A program made the position numbers and the translations under genes. A stretch of DNA of 64,000 nucleotides from Nitrosomonas sp. Is79A3 (GTDB taxonomy: Bacteria; Pseudomonadota; Gammaproteobacteria; Burkholderiales; Nitrosomonadaceae). This document shows, piece after piece, positions 47,531-59,174 of the stretch (the first letter of the stretch is position 1; each line of letters opens with the position of its first letter). The stretch lies in the NCBI RefSeq assembly GCF_000219585.1, contig NC_015731.1, positions 2,852,001 to 2,916,000 of the forward strand, in the 5' to 3' direction. The notes beneath the pieces are model-generated. The model was not told the origin of the DNA. It ran no database searches and saw nothing but the letters and a program-made list of their open reading frames with translations.

Positions 47531-48571
47531 ATGCGGATAAAACTCGAACAGCTCCCCCAGCACCTGCAAAAACAAACTGCTTCGCTCTACACATTATTTG
47601 GCAATGAACCGCTGCTGATTCTGGAAGCCGCTGATTTGATCCGCGCGCATGCGCGACAGCAAGGTTATACCGAACGTGAGCTGTTTACTGTTGATCAGCA
47701 CTTCGATTGGTCGGATCTTCTGAATGCAGGCAACAACTTATCTCTGTTTGGCGATCGCAAAATCATGGATATCCGCATCCCGTCCGGCAAGCCCGGCAAG
47801 GAAGGCGGTAAAGCCATAGAAGCCTATTGCAACGCCCTGCCACCCGACACCCTCACGCTCATCACTCTCCCCAGAATAGACAAACAGGGGCAAGCAACCA
47901 AATGGTTCAAAGCGCTTGAAACCGTCAGTACCCTGATCCCGGTTTACGCCATCGAGCGTGAGCAGTTACCCGGCTGGATCGGGCAACGCCTTGCCCGGCA
48001 ACAACAAAAAGCCGATTTAGCCACGCTGCAATTTCTCGCGAATCAAGTGGAAGGCAACCTGCTCGCCGCACATCAGGAAATCCAGAAACTTGCGCTGCTC
48101 TACCCTGACGGCGGCCTGACATTCGACCAAGTGAAAGAGGTGGTTCTGAACGTGGCACGCTACGATGTCTATCAATTATCCGATGCCATGATCGCAGCCG
48201 ATACTGCCCGCTACACCCGTATCCTGACCGGCTTACAAGGCGAAGGCACCGCACCGTTACTGATCCTCGCCACCCTCGCCGAGCAAATCCGCCAGTTGAT
48301 CATCCTCCGCAAAGGTCTCGACAACGGTCAACCGCCCGCACAATTGCTACAGGCAGCCAGAGTCTGGGGCGACCGGCAAAAATCAGTGATGACCGCCGCC
48401 AAAAGTATCAGTCTGCAATCGCTGACGCAGGGATTATCCGACGCTGCAAAAATAGACCGGATTATAAAGGGGGTAGCGCAAGGGGATATTTGGGATGAAT
48501 TGCTGCAATTGGGTTTGCGTTTTGCCATTCCTGACAGTCGGCAATTCAGGGAAAAAAAAACTAACTTTTAG
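47531..48571 (+). CDS. holA: DNA polymerase III delta subunit
   Basis: 346 residues. Part of the clamp loader; delta opens the beta sliding clamp. Starts MRIKLEQLPQHLQKQTASLY with the AAA-type fold (LYTLFGNEPLLILEAADLIR) and shows the delta-domain text YDVYQLSDAMIAADTARY and LLILATLAEQIRQLI. I chose the ATG at 47531; a frame reading from 47393 only overlaps lptE in a non-coding frame. A typical neighbour of lptE. Confidence 0.94.
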   Translation: MRIKLEQLPQHLQKQTASLYTLFGNEPLLILEAADLIRAHARQQGYTERELFTVDQHFDWSDLLNAGNNLSLFGDRKIMDIRIPSGKPGKEGGKAIEAYCNALPPDTLTLITLPRIDKQGQATKWFKALETVSTLIPVYAIEREQLPGWIGQRLARQQQKADLATLQFLANQVEGNLLAAHQEIQKLALLYPDGGLTFDQVKEVVLNVARYDVYQLSDAMIAADTARYTRILTGLQGEGTAPLLILATLAEQIRQLIILRKGLDNGQPPAQLLQAARVWGDRQKSVMTAAKSISLQSLTQGLSDAAKIDRIIKGVAQGDIWDELLQLGLRFAIPDSRQFREKKTNF

Positions 48572-48586
48572 CAAAAGAAGAAACTT

Positions 48587-48823
48587 ATGGAGATTATTAA
48601 AGATTTCTTAACACTGTTTCTTCAATTAACCGCTATCCAGGTGCTTTTGGTTACTTCTTTGTCTATTCGAAAACCGAAGCTACGACTTGCAACCGCTATT
48701 TTCGTTCTCAATATAGATTTAGCACTGCGAAGTAAAATATACAGTGCATACGGTGATTGCCAATGCCTATCCAATTATTTAAATCGGATTACAAAAAAAC
48801 TGATAGTGATCATAACCGAATAA
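48587..48823 (+). CDS. possible small hydrophobic protein, weakly supported
   Basis: 78 codons starting MEIIKDFLTLFLQLTAIQVL, with a purine-rich ribosome site (AAAAGAAGAAACTT) 15 bases after holA. It overlaps the start of the next gene by about 60 bases and its tail is low in complexity. It may be a true short membrane protein or a chance reading. No family recognised. Confidence 0.25.
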   Translation: MEIIKDFLTLFLQLTAIQVLLVTSLSIRKPKLRLATAIFVLNIDLALRSKIYSAYGDCQCLSNYLNRITKKLIVIITE

Positions 48824-49060
48824 TATTTGGATATCGAGCACCACTTCGAGGACTCGATGTGATAAAGGAAATATCTGAATGGGAATCAACTCAATATACT
48901 TATGGTCCTGTGGTGTATCTCAGCGACGATGATGAAAGGCGCTGGGAATCAGAACTTCGACTTCGAAAATATCAATTCGGTATAGGCAAGGAACAAAGTT
49001 TCAAGATTGCGCCTGAATATAGAAGAGGACCTATAGATCGCTTGCATGAGGTAATAAATA

Positions 49061-50805
49061 GAGCTTACTCAAAAAGCATAACTAACTGATTGAGTTTAAC
49101 AATATTTTATTTTTTGGTAAAATAGTGCACGTAAATATGTGAATTAACACCAAAAACCGTGCACTATGATTCGTTATATAAGCCAAAAGCAACTGCCCCT
49201 CGAAGGATTTGATACACCGCCAGGCATGATTCTTGATCCCAATAATCGCTGGGTAAAACTGAGAGATTGTCTACCGTGGGATGAGTTGTCCGAGAGTTAC
49301 TATAAGACGTTATGTTCAAGACTGGGCCGCCCAGCCAAAGATGCCAGAATCGTGATTGGAGCAGTGATAATTAAACATAAATTATCGATTTCAGATGAAG
49401 AGACTGTTGAACAGATTCGAGAAAATCCGTACCTGCAATATTTTATCGGGCTGAAAGGTTTTCAAGCGAAGGCGCCCTTTGCGTCATCATTACTGGTTGA
49501 GATACGCAAGCGCATGGGTCAGACGGTATTTGATGAATTTCATGAGGCGATCATCGAAACGGTTGAACCTCGGCGGACAAAGCAATCAGTCAAAGCAATG
49601 GATGACGACAACGGCGACAATGCTGTATCAAATAGCGGTGATGCGGGCAGCAATGACGCGGCTACCCCAATGGAGGCAGCTCAATCTTTGGCCGATGAGC
49701 AGCTGCGCAATCGCGGCAAATTAATACTGGACGCCACCGTTGCAGAACAGGCCATACGCTATCCCACAGATCTTGGACTGCTGAACGAAGCGCGTGAATT
49801 GAGTGAGCGTATCATTGATGAACTGCATGCCAAAAGTAATCGTCCACAGAAAAAGAAGCCGCGCACTTATCGCGAGATTGCCAGAAAAGCCTACCTCAGC
49901 CTGGTCAAGTTAAGACGGCCATCCAGCAGAAAACGCCGTGCCGGTATCAGGCAGCAATTGCAGTTCCTGCAGCGGAATTTAAATCATATTGAAGCGATGC
50001 TGACGGAATATCCGTTTGGCACGCCCATACCGTTATCCAATTGGTTGTTGCGCCGCTACTGGGTATTGCCCCATCTGTACCAACAACACTATGCAATGTA
50101 CAAAACCAACACCAGACGCTGTGATGATCGCATTGTCAGTATCAGTCAGCCGTATCTTCGGCCTATTATCAGGGGAAAGCAAGGCAAGGCAGTGGAATTT
50201 GGCGCCAAAATAAGCGTGAGCTTGACAGGCAAAGGATTGGCGCATGTCGATAAGCTGCACTGGGATGCGCAACATGAAGGCCATGATCTTCAAGCGCAAG
50301 TTGAAGCCTACAAAAAGCGTTATGGCTATTATCCTGAAGTCGTCATTGCCGATACGCTATATGGTTCACGTGATAATCGCAGCTATCTGGAACGCAAGCA
50401 TATCCGCTTCGCAGGCAAACCACTGGGACGTCCGCCAAAGAGTACACTTGAAAACAAAGATGAGATCAAACGCCTGAAAGCACAACGCCGACAGGAATAT
50501 CGCGAGCGCATTCCAATTGAAGGAAAGTTTGGCCAAGGAAAGTATGGTTATCGGCTCAACAATATTCGAGCCAAGCGCGCTGATACGTCTGCCGCATGGA
50601 TTAATAGTATCTTCCTGGTTATGAACCTGCTCATCTTGGTGCGGGTTTTTATTTGCCTGAAGAATCTTGCTGCCAAAATAGCTTTCTGGGTGACAAAAAA
50701 GTGCATGCCCAGAGAAATTCCGTTTGCGCGTGATTGCCAATTCATCTTAAACCGGGATTCTTACTTAGCAGTGCATATCTGATTGCTGAATTTCTGAGTA
50801 AGCTC
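49061..50805 (+). mobile_element. IS5/IS1182-type element with TAAATA duplication
   Basis: Ends GAGCTTACTCA (49061) and its inverse TGAGTAAGCTC (50805). TAAATA at 49055-49060 and 50806-50811 is a six-base duplication. Size 1745 bp. Interrupts the gene beginning at 48763. Confidence 0.85.
49166..50782 (+). CDS. IS5/IS1182-type DDE transposase
   Basis: 538 residues. N-terminal DUF772 region (RLGRPAKDARIVIGAVIIKH, QIRENPYLQYFIGL), then an acidic Asn/Asp-rich linker (DDDNGDNAVSNSGDAGSND), and the RNase H-like core (LILDATVAEQAIRYPTDL, VVIADTLYGSRDNR, IPIEGKFGQGKYGYRL) carrying the D, D and E residues. Long for an IS5 transposase and nearer IS1182 in length. Intact. Confidence 0.9.
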   Translation: MIRYISQKQLPLEGFDTPPGMILDPNNRWVKLRDCLPWDELSESYYKTLCSRLGRPAKDARIVIGAVIIKHKLSISDEETVEQIRENPYLQYFIGLKGFQAKAPFASSLLVEIRKRMGQTVFDEFHEAIIETVEPRRTKQSVKAMDDDNGDNAVSNSGDAGSNDAATPMEAAQSLADEQLRNRGKLILDATVAEQAIRYPTDLGLLNEARELSERIIDELHAKSNRPQKKKPRTYREIARKAYLSLVKLRRPSSRKRRAGIRQQLQFLQRNLNHIEAMLTEYPFGTPIPLSNWLLRRYWVLPHLYQQHYAMYKTNTRRCDDRIVSISQPYLRPIIRGKQGKAVEFGAKISVSLTGKGLAHVDKLHWDAQHEGHDLQAQVEAYKKRYGYYPEVVIADTLYGSRDNRSYLERKHIRFAGKPLGRPPKSTLENKDEIKRLKAQRRQEYRERIPIEGKFGQGKYGYRLNNIRAKRADTSAAWINSIFLVMNLLILVRVFICLKNLAAKIAFWVTKKCMPREIPFARDCQFILNRDSYLAVHI

Positions 50806-51453
50806 TAAATAGAAAATACGGTTATGATCTTGGTAAAAATCTAGAATTTGGGGAAGAATCAGTTCAACCTCAGCCTATATATTACGAAGATGAGCAGGAT
50901 TTTCTTGCACTGATTCTAGCTGATATTGAAAAAGAATGCCCTAACGATATGGAAAGAGTAAAAGCAATTAATCACCTTAATAGTGCTTACAAAGTAATTA
51001 ACATTGTTCAGCTAAAGAACCCCTATCATGCAAGTATCAACAATATTCATCTGCTTATCACTAATGAATATCGTGGTGTCATGAAGCTAGTTACTGAGTT
51101 TGCCGATAAACAAGGATTCTCTATTTTGGTTAATACTACTCAAGATGTGCATTTAGTTCTTGGCGAGTTACCACCAAATTCTGAGCGCTACTGCATACTG
51201 GAGACTCGTTTGCGCCCATTAACTGAAAAAGATATAAAAATGCAGTCAAATCTATTACTGGACAAACTAAGTCCTCAAATAATGAGGCCAATAATTATTA
51301 GAGCAGCGATACTTACTATATTGGTAGTCTTACTTAACAAATATGTTGATACAGAAGCAATTAATAATCTTGAGCTATTCTTGCAGAATTTCTTATCTTC
51401 AAATTAATAACTGCTTCTGTTAACTTGCGTTCTGATAAAACATCACATTTAGC

Positions 51454-54400
51454 TTACCGTTCATACGCCAGCACCGGTGCCAGCCATTTCTCCGTTTCTT
51501 CTACTGTCCAGCCTTTCCGTTTCGCATAATCCTCCACCTGATCTTTGCCGATTTTTCCTACTGCAAAGAAGGTGGATTCGGGATGGGCGAAATAAAATCC
51601 CGACACAGCTGCAGTCGGCACCATGGCGAAGGATTCTGTAATAATGATGCCGGCATTTTCTGAAGCATTCAGAACTGCAAACAGCGGACCTTTTTCGGTG
51701 TGATCAGGACAAGCCGGGTAACCCGGTGCAGGACGGATGCCTTTATATTCTTCATTGATCAGTTGCTCGTTGCTTAAGGTTTCATCCTTGGCGTAACCCC
51801 AGAACTCGCGGCGCACGCGTGCATGCATGTGCTCGGCGAAAGCTTCTGCCAGACGATCCGCCAGCGCTTTGAGTACAATCGCGCTGTAGTCATCATTGGC
51901 ATCTTCAAAGGCTTTGACGCGTTCATCAATACCAAACCCGGCGCCTACGGCAAACAAGCCGATGGTGTCTTTGATACCGGTTTCCTTCGGCGCAATGAAA
52001 TCGGATAAGCAGCGATTGGGTTTGCCGGTCGGTTTCTGGTCTTGCTGACGCAAACAATGATAAGTCATGGCCAGCTTACTGCGTGTTTGATCGGTATAAA
52101 TTTCGATATCATCGCCGACGGAATTAGCCGGAAACAGACCAATCACCGCGTTGGCGTTCAGCCATTTCTGCTCGACGATTTTTTTCAGCATCGTCTGCGC
52201 ATCGCGAAATAGCTGGCTGGCCGTTTCTCCAACGACTTCATCCTGCAGGATGTCCGGATAACGCCCGGCGAGTTCCCAAGCCTGGAAGAAAGGCGTCCAA
52301 TCGATATACGGAACAATCTTGTCCAGCGGGTAATTATTCAGCGTGCGAACACCGATCAGTTCGGGCTGATACGGGTGGTAATTCGCCCAATCGGTCTGAT
52401 ACGCATTGGCGCGCGCTTGAGCCAGTGTCAGCAGCTTCGCCGTTCCTTTCTTGTTCTTGTGCTGGGTGCGGACTTTTTCGTATTCTTCCTTGATTTCCTG
52501 CACATAACCCGCTAATAAATCCCGGGAAAGCAGATTAGTGCACACACCCACCGCACGGCTGGCATCCGGTACCCATACGGTTGCACCTTCATAATGCGGC
52601 GCAATTTTGACAGCGGTATGCACCCGCGAAGTGGTTGCGCCGCCGATCAATAGTGGAATCGTGAATCCCTCGCGCTGCATTTCCTTGGCGACGTGCGCCA
52701 TTTCTTCCAGGGAAGGTGTGATCAGTCCGGACAGACCGATAATATCGGCCTTTTCACGCCGCGCCATATCCAGAATCTGTGCGCTCGGCACCATCACGCC
52801 CATGTTGATCACTTCGTAGTTGTTACATTGCAAAACCACAGTGACTATATTCTTGCCGATATCATGCACATCGCCCTTGACGGTGGCGATGACAATTTTT
52901 CCTTTGGGCTTGTTATCACCGGATAATTTCTTTTCGGCTTCGATGAACGGCAGCAAATGCGCTACCGCTTGTTTCATCACCCGCGCCGATTTGACCACTT
53001 GCGGCAAAAACATTTTACCGGCGCCAAACAGATCACCCACGACGCTCATGCCTTCCATCAACGGCCCTTCGATCACCTGAATCGGGCGGCCACCTTTGTT
53101 TTCAATCTCCACACGCGCCGCTTCGGTATCCTCCACAATAAAAGTGTCGATGCCCCTGACCAAGGCATGCGTCAGCCTTTGTTGCAACGGCTCAGCGCGC
53201 CAAGCCAGGTCTTCAACCTGTTCCTTCTTCTTACCCTTGAAATTTTCTGCAAATTCAACCAGATGTTCGGTCGCATCCGCACGCCGGTTCAGAATGACAT
53301 CTTCAACTTTTTCTAGCAGCTCAGCAGGAATATCCGTATATACCCCCAGTTGTCCGGCATTCACAATCCCCATCGTCATACCGGCTTTAATCGCGTGGTA
53401 CAGAAATGCGGTATGAATGGCTTCACGAATCGGCTCGTTGCCGCGGAAGGAAAACGAAACATTGGATACCCCGCCGCTCACTTTGGCATACGGCAGGGTT
53501 TGTTTGATGATCCGGGTAGCATCGATAAAATCGACGCCATAATTATTATGCTCTTCAATCCCCGTCGCAATCGCGAAAATATTCGGATCAAAAATAATGT
53601 CTTCGGGCGGGAAACCAACCTGGTCAACCAGCAAACGATAACTGCGTGTGCAAATATCCACTTTGCGTTTTAGCGTGTCGGCCTGGCCTTGTTCATCGAA
53701 CGCCATCACAATCACCGCCGCACCATACCGGCGAGCCAGTTTAGCGTGCTTGATGAACTCTTCCTCGCCCTCTTTCATGCTGATCGAGTTAATGATGGAT
53801 TTACCTTGAACACATTTCAAACCCGCTTCGATTACTGTCCACTTGCTGGAATCCAGCATGATCGGTACTTTGCAGATATCCGGCTCGGCGGCAACCAGAT
53901 TCAGGAATGTCACCATGGCTTTTTGCGAATCCAACATGGCTTCATCCATGTTGATATCGATGATCTGTGCACCACTCTCAACCTGGCTACGCGCCACGTT
54001 CAACGCTTCGGCATAATCATCATTGAGTATCAAACGGGCAAATGCTCTGGAGCCAGTGACATTAGTCCGTTCACCGACATTCACAAACAGTGAATCATCG
54101 CCAATATTCAGCGGTTCCAAACCGGACAGACGCAGTTTCTTGGGAATTTCGGGGATTTTTCGGGGTGCAATATCACTGACGGCTTGGGCAATGGCTTTGA
54201 TATGCGCCGGGGTTGTCCCGCAACAGCCGCCCACAATATTGACAAAGCCGGATTGCGCGAATCCTTTGATTTGATTCGCAGTATATTCGGGCGACTCATC
54301 ATAGCCCGTGTCGGATAACGGATTCGGCAAACCGGCATTGGGATGCACACTGGTATAAACATCCGCCACACCCGCCAATTCTTCAATATACGGGCGCATG

Positions 54401-55164
54401 AGCTCAGCACCCAACGCGCAATTAATACCGACGGAGATCGGCCGCGTATGACTGACCGAATTCCAGAATGCTTCCGGTGTTTGTCCGGATAGCGTGCGTC
54501 CGGAGGCATCGGTAATGGTGACCGAAATCATGATCGGCAGCCGTATGCCATGGTCTTCGAAGAATTGGTCAATAGCAAACAGCGCCGCTTTGGCATTGAG
54601 CGAGTCGAAAATGGTTTCAACCAGCAGAATATCCACTCCGCCATCCACTAACCCGCGAATCGACTCGGTGTAGTCGACGACGAGTTGGTCATAAGTAATC
54701 CCGCGAAACCCCGGATCATTGACATCCGGAGAAATGGACGCTGTTTTGGTGGTCGGACCGATCACACCAGCGACAAAACGCGGCTTTTCCGGTGTTCTCG
54801 CTTCGAAGCTTTGCGCGGCTTCACGCGCCAGTTTTGCGGCAGAACAATTCAATTCATACACCAGATCTTGCATGTGATAATCCGCCATCGAAGCCGCATT
54901 CGAATTGAAGGTATTGGTTTCGAGAATATCCGCCCCCGCTTCCAGATAACCCGTATGAATCGAACGAATAACCTGCGGCTGCGTGAGTGTCAATAAATCA
55001 TTATTTCCTCGCAGATCATGCGGAAAATCGGCAAAACGCTGCCCACGAAAATCCGTCTCGGTCAGTTTGAATGTCTGAATCATCGTGCCCATCGCGCCAT
55101 CCAAAATCAGGATGCGCTGGGCAAACAAACTTTCCAATAAGGCGGTGCGGGATTCTCTAGTCAT
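51454..55164 (-). CDS. metH: cobalamin-dependent methionine synthase
   Basis: Transfers the methyl group of 5-methyltetrahydrofolate to homocysteine through methylcobalamin. The 1236 residues (E. coli 1227) contain four modules. The homocysteine domain has zinc Cys at NCALGAE and [11 protein letters not shown]. The folate domain has [12 protein letters not shown] and [10 protein letters not shown]. The B12 cap and B12 domain contain DVHDIGKN, where His is the lower cobalt ligand. The activation domain has [12 protein letters not shown] for SAM-driven repair. No cobalamin riboswitch was recognised upstream. Single gene, all domains complete. Confidence 0.97.
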   Translation of the reverse strand: MTRESRTALLESLFAQRILILDGAMGTMIQTFKLTETDFRGQRFADFPHDLRGNNDLLTLTQPQVIRSIHTGYLEAGADILETNTFNSNAASMADYHMQDLVYELNCSAAKLAREAAQSFEARTPEKPRFVAGVIGPTTKTASISPDVNDPGFRGITYDQLVVDYTESIRGLVDGGVDILLVETIFDSLNAKAALFAIDQFFEDHGIRLPIMISVTITDASGRTLSGQTPEAFWNSVSHTRPISVGINCALGAELMRPYIEELAGVADVYTSVHPNAGLPNPLSDTGYDESPEYTANQIKGFAQSGFVNIVGGCCGTTPAHIKAIAQAVSDIAPRKIPEIPKKLRLSGLEPLNIGDDSLFVNVGERTNVTGSRAFARLILNDDYAEALNVARSQVESGAQIIDINMDEAMLDSQKAMVTFLNLVAAEPDICKVPIMLDSSKWTVIEAGLKCVQGKSIINSISMKEGEEEFIKHAKLARRYGAAVIVMAFDEQGQADTLKRKVDICTRSYRLLVDQVGFPPEDIIFDPNIFAIATGIEEHNNYGVDFIDATRIIKQTLPYAKVSGGVSNVSFSFRGNEPIREAIHTAFLYHAIKAGMTMGIVNAGQLGVYTDIPAELLEKVEDVILNRRADATEHLVEFAENFKGKKKEQVEDLAWRAEPLQQRLTHALVRGIDTFIVEDTEAARVEIENKGGRPIQVIEGPLMEGMSVVGDLFGAGKMFLPQVVKSARVMKQAVAHLLPFIEAEKKLSGDNKPKGKIVIATVKGDVHDIGKNIVTVVLQCNNYEVINMGVMVPSAQILDMARREKADIIGLSGLITPSLEEMAHVAKEMQREGFTIPLLIGGATTSRVHTAVKIAPHYEGATVWVPDASRAVGVCTNLLSRDLLAGYVQEIKEEYEKVRTQHKNKKGTAKLLTLAQARANAYQTDWANYHPYQPELIGVRTLNNYPLDKIVPYIDWTPFFQAWELAGRYPDILQDEVVGETASQLFRDAQTMLKKIVEQKWLNANAVIGLFPANSVGDDIEIYTDQTRSKLAMTYHCLRQQDQKPTGKPNRCLSDFIAPKETGIKDTIGLFAVGAGFGIDERVKAFEDANDDYSAIVLKALADRLAEAFAEHMHARVRREFWGYAKDETLSNEQLINEEYKGIRPAPGYPACPDHTEKGPLFAVLNASENAGIIITESFAMVPTAAVSGFYFAHPESTFFAVGKIGKDQVEDYAKRKGWTVEETEKWLAPVLAYER

Positions 55165-55889
55165 GGATTTGGTTATGTTATAAGAAAAATGGATGGGGCA
55201 TTATACCTGAGCTGTTTCGATCTATGGCGCGAGGTGTTAGCAGTTGACGATGGATGACGCTTTGTTTATCCCACTCTACATGCTATGGCTTGCCCAATAC
55301 ACAATAGGATTCTTCGCATCAATTAAAGCACGATGGAAGTATATTTTAAATTTGGATATTCAGAATAGAGGTGAGCAGAACTGCGTCGTCCTATGCATTA
55401 ATGCTACAAACCTGAGAGTCGTAGGCTCCGTTGCACAGTCCCGCCCATAAAAGACCCAGTGCAGCCGGTGAGGAGTCCGTAGTGGATGGTGCACTGGGGT
55501 TGCAAACTTTCCAGCCATCCGGCTACGCAACATGGCATGCGCTGGCTGGTGCGGTATTTTTCCAGAATAGGGAGTCATAATCATAATTCAATATTATTAA
55601 TTTATCTGTACGTGTGAACGCATAAGGGGGAGCCCATACTGATGGATTTCCGCATATGTACAGACAAATATCTTATAGCTGCGTTGCACATGTGCTTTGT
55701 CAGGGTGCGGTCTATTAAATAATCGTCTCAATCAATAGCTTCTGGCAATCGATACTGCAGCAATTAGGGTGGATAAGTGAAGCGCCATCCACCAATGTTA
55801 CCAATCCATTACCTTATTTTAGCTTTGGCGGATTCAACTCTCTTTTTGCATCCCATTCAATCGTATTTTGTCACAATCGATAAAATTGA
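55165..55889. other. intergenic region upstream of metH with stem-loops
   Basis: No gene is supported on either strand. It includes the stem-loop at 55455-55498, further GC-rich inverted pieces near 55515-55550, and a small palindrome (GGGTGGATAAG...CCATCCACC) near 55770-55795. The metH promoter must lie at the left end. Confidence 0.55.
55455..55498. repeat. stem-loop of unknown origin
   Basis: CCCAGTGCA (55455-55463) and TGCACTGGG (55490-55498) pair perfectly around a 26-base loop. It stands in a GC-rich patch unlike the rest of the gap. Not matched to a known RNA or recombination site. Confidence 0.4.
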
Positions 55890-56705
55890 TTACAGATAGA
55901 GTAATTGCAAACGGTAGCCCAGGGCATTCAATTGGCTGCTATCAAAATCCAGCCGAATCTCAATCTCACGCCGGGGTTCAATAAATTGTAGCGATTTATC
56001 TTGATCCAGCAAGTAATCTTGGGCGGTAAAAATACGGCTGGTGATGATTTGATCATGGACATCCAGCAATAAGAGTTGCAGTGCCGGAAATGCTTGCGGG
56101 AAAGGTGCGTGATTGCTGATGATCGCCCGCATGGTCGTGACTTCCGGTTGCCGCGCCAGATTCTTTTGCAAATCCGATGATTCGATACCCAGTTGTTTGA
56201 TATCTTGCGGATAGGGTACCGTGCAGGCAATGAACGCACAGTAGCGTTCCAGATACGGCCTGATTTCCAGGGAAATGATCGTCAGTTCGGTACGATAGAC
56301 ATACGCAATCTGCCCGATCAACAACAGCAGCAGAAGGACATTAGCCAGTCCCCAACCCCGCGCTTGTTCGGCTGGCTTATCATCATCAAAGGGATTATCC
56401 GAAGTTTCAGTTGATTGCTGATTCCAATCCGTAGAAACCGGCAGATCCATTGCGTTGCCCGAATTCGTGATTACTGCAAGATTTTCTGTGGATGTTTCCG
56501 GTTCGCTGATCGATTGCGATTGCAACTGGGTTGGGGATTCAAAGGCGGATTCAATGGCGGATTCATTAACGGTTATCAACGTGGCAAACCCATTGAAAAT
56601 CCGCTGACAATGTCCGCAACGCACTTCGCCGCCGTAGGCTTGTAATTGCGCGGAATTCACACGAAAGGTCGTGCCACAACCAGGACAGAGTGTTACCAGC
56701 GCCAT
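55890..56705 (-). CDS. zinc-ribbon and DUF3426 membrane protein
   Basis: 271 residues: N-terminal zinc ribbon of the MJ0042 type (CPGCGTTFRV, then VRCGHCQRIF), an acidic spacer, one membrane helix (about 128-145, LANVLLLLLLIGQIAYVY) and a C-terminal DUF3426 domain (MRAIISNHAPFPQAFPALQL). Function is not established. It follows prmA by 117 bases, an arrangement conserved in betaproteobacteria. Confidence 0.85.
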   Translation of the reverse strand: MALVTLCPGCGTTFRVNSAQLQAYGGEVRCGHCQRIFNGFATLITVNESAIESAFESPTQLQSQSISEPETSTENLAVITNSGNAMDLPVSTDWNQQSTETSDNPFDDDKPAEQARGWGLANVLLLLLLIGQIAYVYRTELTIISLEIRPYLERYCAFIACTVPYPQDIKQLGIESSDLQKNLARQPEVTTMRAIISNHAPFPQAFPALQLLLLDVHDQIITSRIFTAQDYLLDQDKSLQFIEPRREIEIRLDFDSSQLNALGYRLQLLYL

Positions 56706-56822
56706 TCACTACTCCCTGAAATGGATCGGGTTAAATGCACATAGCCGGATAATTGAATAGGAATTCAATTGCTTCGGTATCAACTTAAAATCCCGGTAAT
56801 CCTAGTCAAAGGGATTATTATT

Positions 56823-57740
56823 TCACCTTTTAATTCCGGTTAACAGCACCCAACCTTCTTGGGCATTGGCAATGCGCATATCAAACCATTGTTGATAAAC
56901 GCTCCTGACGTCCTCGGCTTGTTCCTGCAGAATGCCTGATAGCACAATATGACCGCCTCTCCGGACTGCTTGTTCAAGGATGGGTGCCAGTATGATCAAA
57001 GGATTCGCCAGAATATTCGCAACCACAACATCGACTTGTTCGTTGGGTTGTAAATCCTGTCCGGCAGCTTTATGCGCTGTTGCAAAAACAAATTTAGCGG
57101 GATCGCAATCATTGCGCAGTGCATTGTCTTGACTGGCCGAAATCGCTTGGGGGTCAATATCAATACCGGTGGCGTGATCTGCACCCAGCTTTATCGCTGC
57201 GATAGCCAATATTCCCGAACCGCAGCCATAATCAATGACTCGGTCTCCCCGCTGCAGATTTTGGTCCAGCCAGCCCAGGCACAATTGCGTAGTCGGATGG
57301 CTGCCGGTGCCAAAAGCAAGCCCAGGATCGAGAATCAGATTGATTGCCGCCGGATCAGGCGATTGATGCCAAGTTGGAACAATCCATAGACGCGGGGATA
57401 TTTGAATCGGATTAAATTGTGACTGAGTCAAGCGTACCCAGTCCTGTTCTTCAACGCGTTCCAAACGATAATTGGGTTGACTATCCAGTTGCGCGAGATG
57501 TGTCACATTTTGCATAATTGCGTCAAAATCCGCACCATGATTAAACAATGCAGAAACTTCCGCATTCTGCCAGATTACTCCGCTCGGTTCTCCGGGTTCT
57601 CCGAACAGTAATTGTTCATCTTGCGTATCGGCGGCTGCATCATGAATATCCACTGACAGTGCGCCCTGTTCCATCAAGGCATCACTCAGTAATTCGGCAT
57701 GCGCCGCATCAGCTCGGATAATCAGGGTAACCCAGGACAT
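56823..57740 (-). CDS. prmA: ribosomal protein L11 methyltransferase
   Basis: 305 residues. Trimethylates ribosomal protein L11 using SAM. N-terminal substrate domain (MSWVTLIIRADAAHAELLSD), then the methyltransferase core: DPGLAFGTGSHPTTQLCL, VIDYGCGSGILAIAAIKLGA and VDVVVANILANPL (the N-I-L-A-N-P motif). Follows accC by 53 bases on the same strand. Confidence 0.95.
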   Translation of the reverse strand: MSWVTLIIRADAAHAELLSDALMEQGALSVDIHDAAADTQDEQLLFGEPGEPSGVIWQNAEVSALFNHGADFDAIMQNVTHLAQLDSQPNYRLERVEEQDWVRLTQSQFNPIQISPRLWIVPTWHQSPDPAAINLILDPGLAFGTGSHPTTQLCLGWLDQNLQRGDRVIDYGCGSGILAIAAIKLGADHATGIDIDPQAISASQDNALRNDCDPAKFVFATAHKAAGQDLQPNEQVDVVVANILANPLIILAPILEQAVRRGGHIVLSGILQEQAEDVRSVYQQWFDMRIANAQEGWVLLTGIKR

Positions 57741-57793
57741 GCTTCTTATCGAGCCTGTTAACAGTCAGTTAGTAAGGGAGAGATCGATGCCTA

Positions 57794-59149
57794 TCAGTCC
57801 TTCTTATTATGCAGGGCAAGTTTCTGCTCCAGATAATGAATCGCGACACCGCCGCGCAGGAAGGAAGCGTCGGTCAACAAATCCAGGTGCAATGGAATAT
57901 TTGTTTTAATGCCGGTAACCACCATTTCTGACAGAGCAATCCGCATGCGTGCAATCGCTTGTTCACGCGTATCCCCATAAGTAATGATCTTGCCGATCAT
58001 GGAATCATAATACGGCGGCACCATATAATTATGGTATACATGTGAATCAACCCGCACACCCGGTCCGCCCGGCGCGTGATATTGCGTAATACGTCCGGCG
58101 GAAGGTGTCAGTTTGTAAGCATCTTCCGCATTGATACGGCACTCTATCGCATGCCCCTTGATGATGACATCTTTTTGACTAATCGGTAACACCAGACCGG
58201 CTGCCACATTAATTTGCGCCTGTACCAGATCAATACCGGTAATCGCTTCCGTCACCGGATGTTCCACTTGCAAGCGCGTATTCATTTCAATGAAGTAGAA
58301 TTCATTGTTCTCAAACAGAAATTCAAAGGTGCCTACACCCCGATATTTAATACGGCGGCAAGCATCGGCACAACGTTCGCCCATTTTATTACGCAATTTT
58401 TCCGATATGCCGGGTGCGGGCGCTTCTTCGAGAATTTTCTGGTGGCGGCGCTGCATTGAACAATCTCTTTCGCCCAAGTGAACAGCATTGCCATGTTCAT
58501 CCACCAATAATTGGAATTCGATATGGCGCGGATTTTCCAGATACTTTTCTGCATAAACAATCGGGTTCCCAAACGCTGATTGCGCTTCATTACGCGTCAT
58601 GATCACAGCATTGGATAAAGCCGCTTCGGTGTGTACGACCCGCATTCCGCGGCCGCCACCGCCGCCAGCAGCTTTAATGATGATGGGATAGCCGATCTCC
58701 CGCGCAATCTTCTTCACCTCATCGATATTTTCAGATAATGCGCCATCTGATCCCGGCACACAGGGAACGCCGGCTTTTTTCATGGCATTCTTCGCGCTGA
58801 CTTTGTCACCCATCAGGCGAATCGTTTCCGGCCGCGGACCGATAAACACAAAACCACTCTTTTCCACCCGTTCGGCAAAGTCTGCATTTTCTGACAGGAA
58901 TCCGTAACCGGGATGAATGGCTTCGGCATCGGTCACTTCTGCAGCACTGATAATCGCCGGCACGTTCAGATAGCTTTGCGCCACCGGTGCCGGGCCAATA
59001 CATACCGACTCATCGGCCAGCTTGACGTATTTTGCTTCCGCATCAGCTTCAGAATGCACTGCAACTGTTTTGATACCCATCGCACGACAAGCGCGCTGGA
59101 TCCGCAGGGCAATCTCGCCACGATTTGCTATAAGAATTTTTTCAAACAT
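57794..59149 (-). CDS. accC: acetyl-CoA carboxylase biotin carboxylase subunit
   Basis: 451 residues. Carboxylates the biotin of AccB with ATP and bicarbonate, the first step of fatty-acid synthesis. Begins [23 protein letters not shown]-grasp glycine loop [27 protein letters not shown] near the active site. Starts 25 bases after accB on the same strand. Confidence 0.97.
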   Translation of the reverse strand: MFEKILIANRGEIALRIQRACRAMGIKTVAVHSEADAEAKYVKLADESVCIGPAPVAQSYLNVPAIISAAEVTDAEAIHPGYGFLSENADFAERVEKSGFVFIGPRPETIRLMGDKVSAKNAMKKAGVPCVPGSDGALSENIDEVKKIAREIGYPIIIKAAGGGGGRGMRVVHTEAALSNAVIMTRNEAQSAFGNPIVYAEKYLENPRHIEFQLLVDEHGNAVHLGERDCSMQRRHQKILEEAPAPGISEKLRNKMGERCADACRRIKYRGVGTFEFLFENNEFYFIEMNTRLQVEHPVTEAITGIDLVQAQINVAAGLVLPISQKDVIIKGHAIECRINAEDAYKLTPSAGRITQYHAPGGPGVRVDSHVYHNYMVPPYYDSMIGKIITYGDTREQAIARMRIALSEMVVTGIKTNIPLHLDLLTDASFLRGGVAIHYLEQKLALHNKKD

Positions 59150-59174
59150 AGTTATCTGATCTCTATTCAGATAA

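Larger units (their letters stand above)
48763..51407 (+). pseudogene. unknown gene split by an IS5/IS1182-type element
   Basis: The 5' part (48763-49060) and 3' part (50812-51407) join in frame as HEVINR-KYGYDLGKNLEF once the element and one TAAATA copy are removed, giving 297 residues with a single membrane helix near the end (IIIRAAILTILVVLLNKYVD). The N-terminal half is soluble and charged (LRGLDVIKEISEWES, GPVVYLSDDDERRWESE). I do not recognise the family. The start is ATG at 48763 (or TTG at 48757). The 3' part has no good start of its own. Codon use is AT-rich compared with holA, suggesting foreign origin. Confidence 0.75.

Noticed and set aside
55244..55450. 68-codon plus-strand frame in the metH upstream gap
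   Set aside because: No ribosome site, no recognisable domain, and it runs into the stem-loop region.
55165..55600. Cobalamin riboswitch upstream of metH
   Set aside because: I looked for the B12-box pattern GCCACTG and found none on the minus strand.
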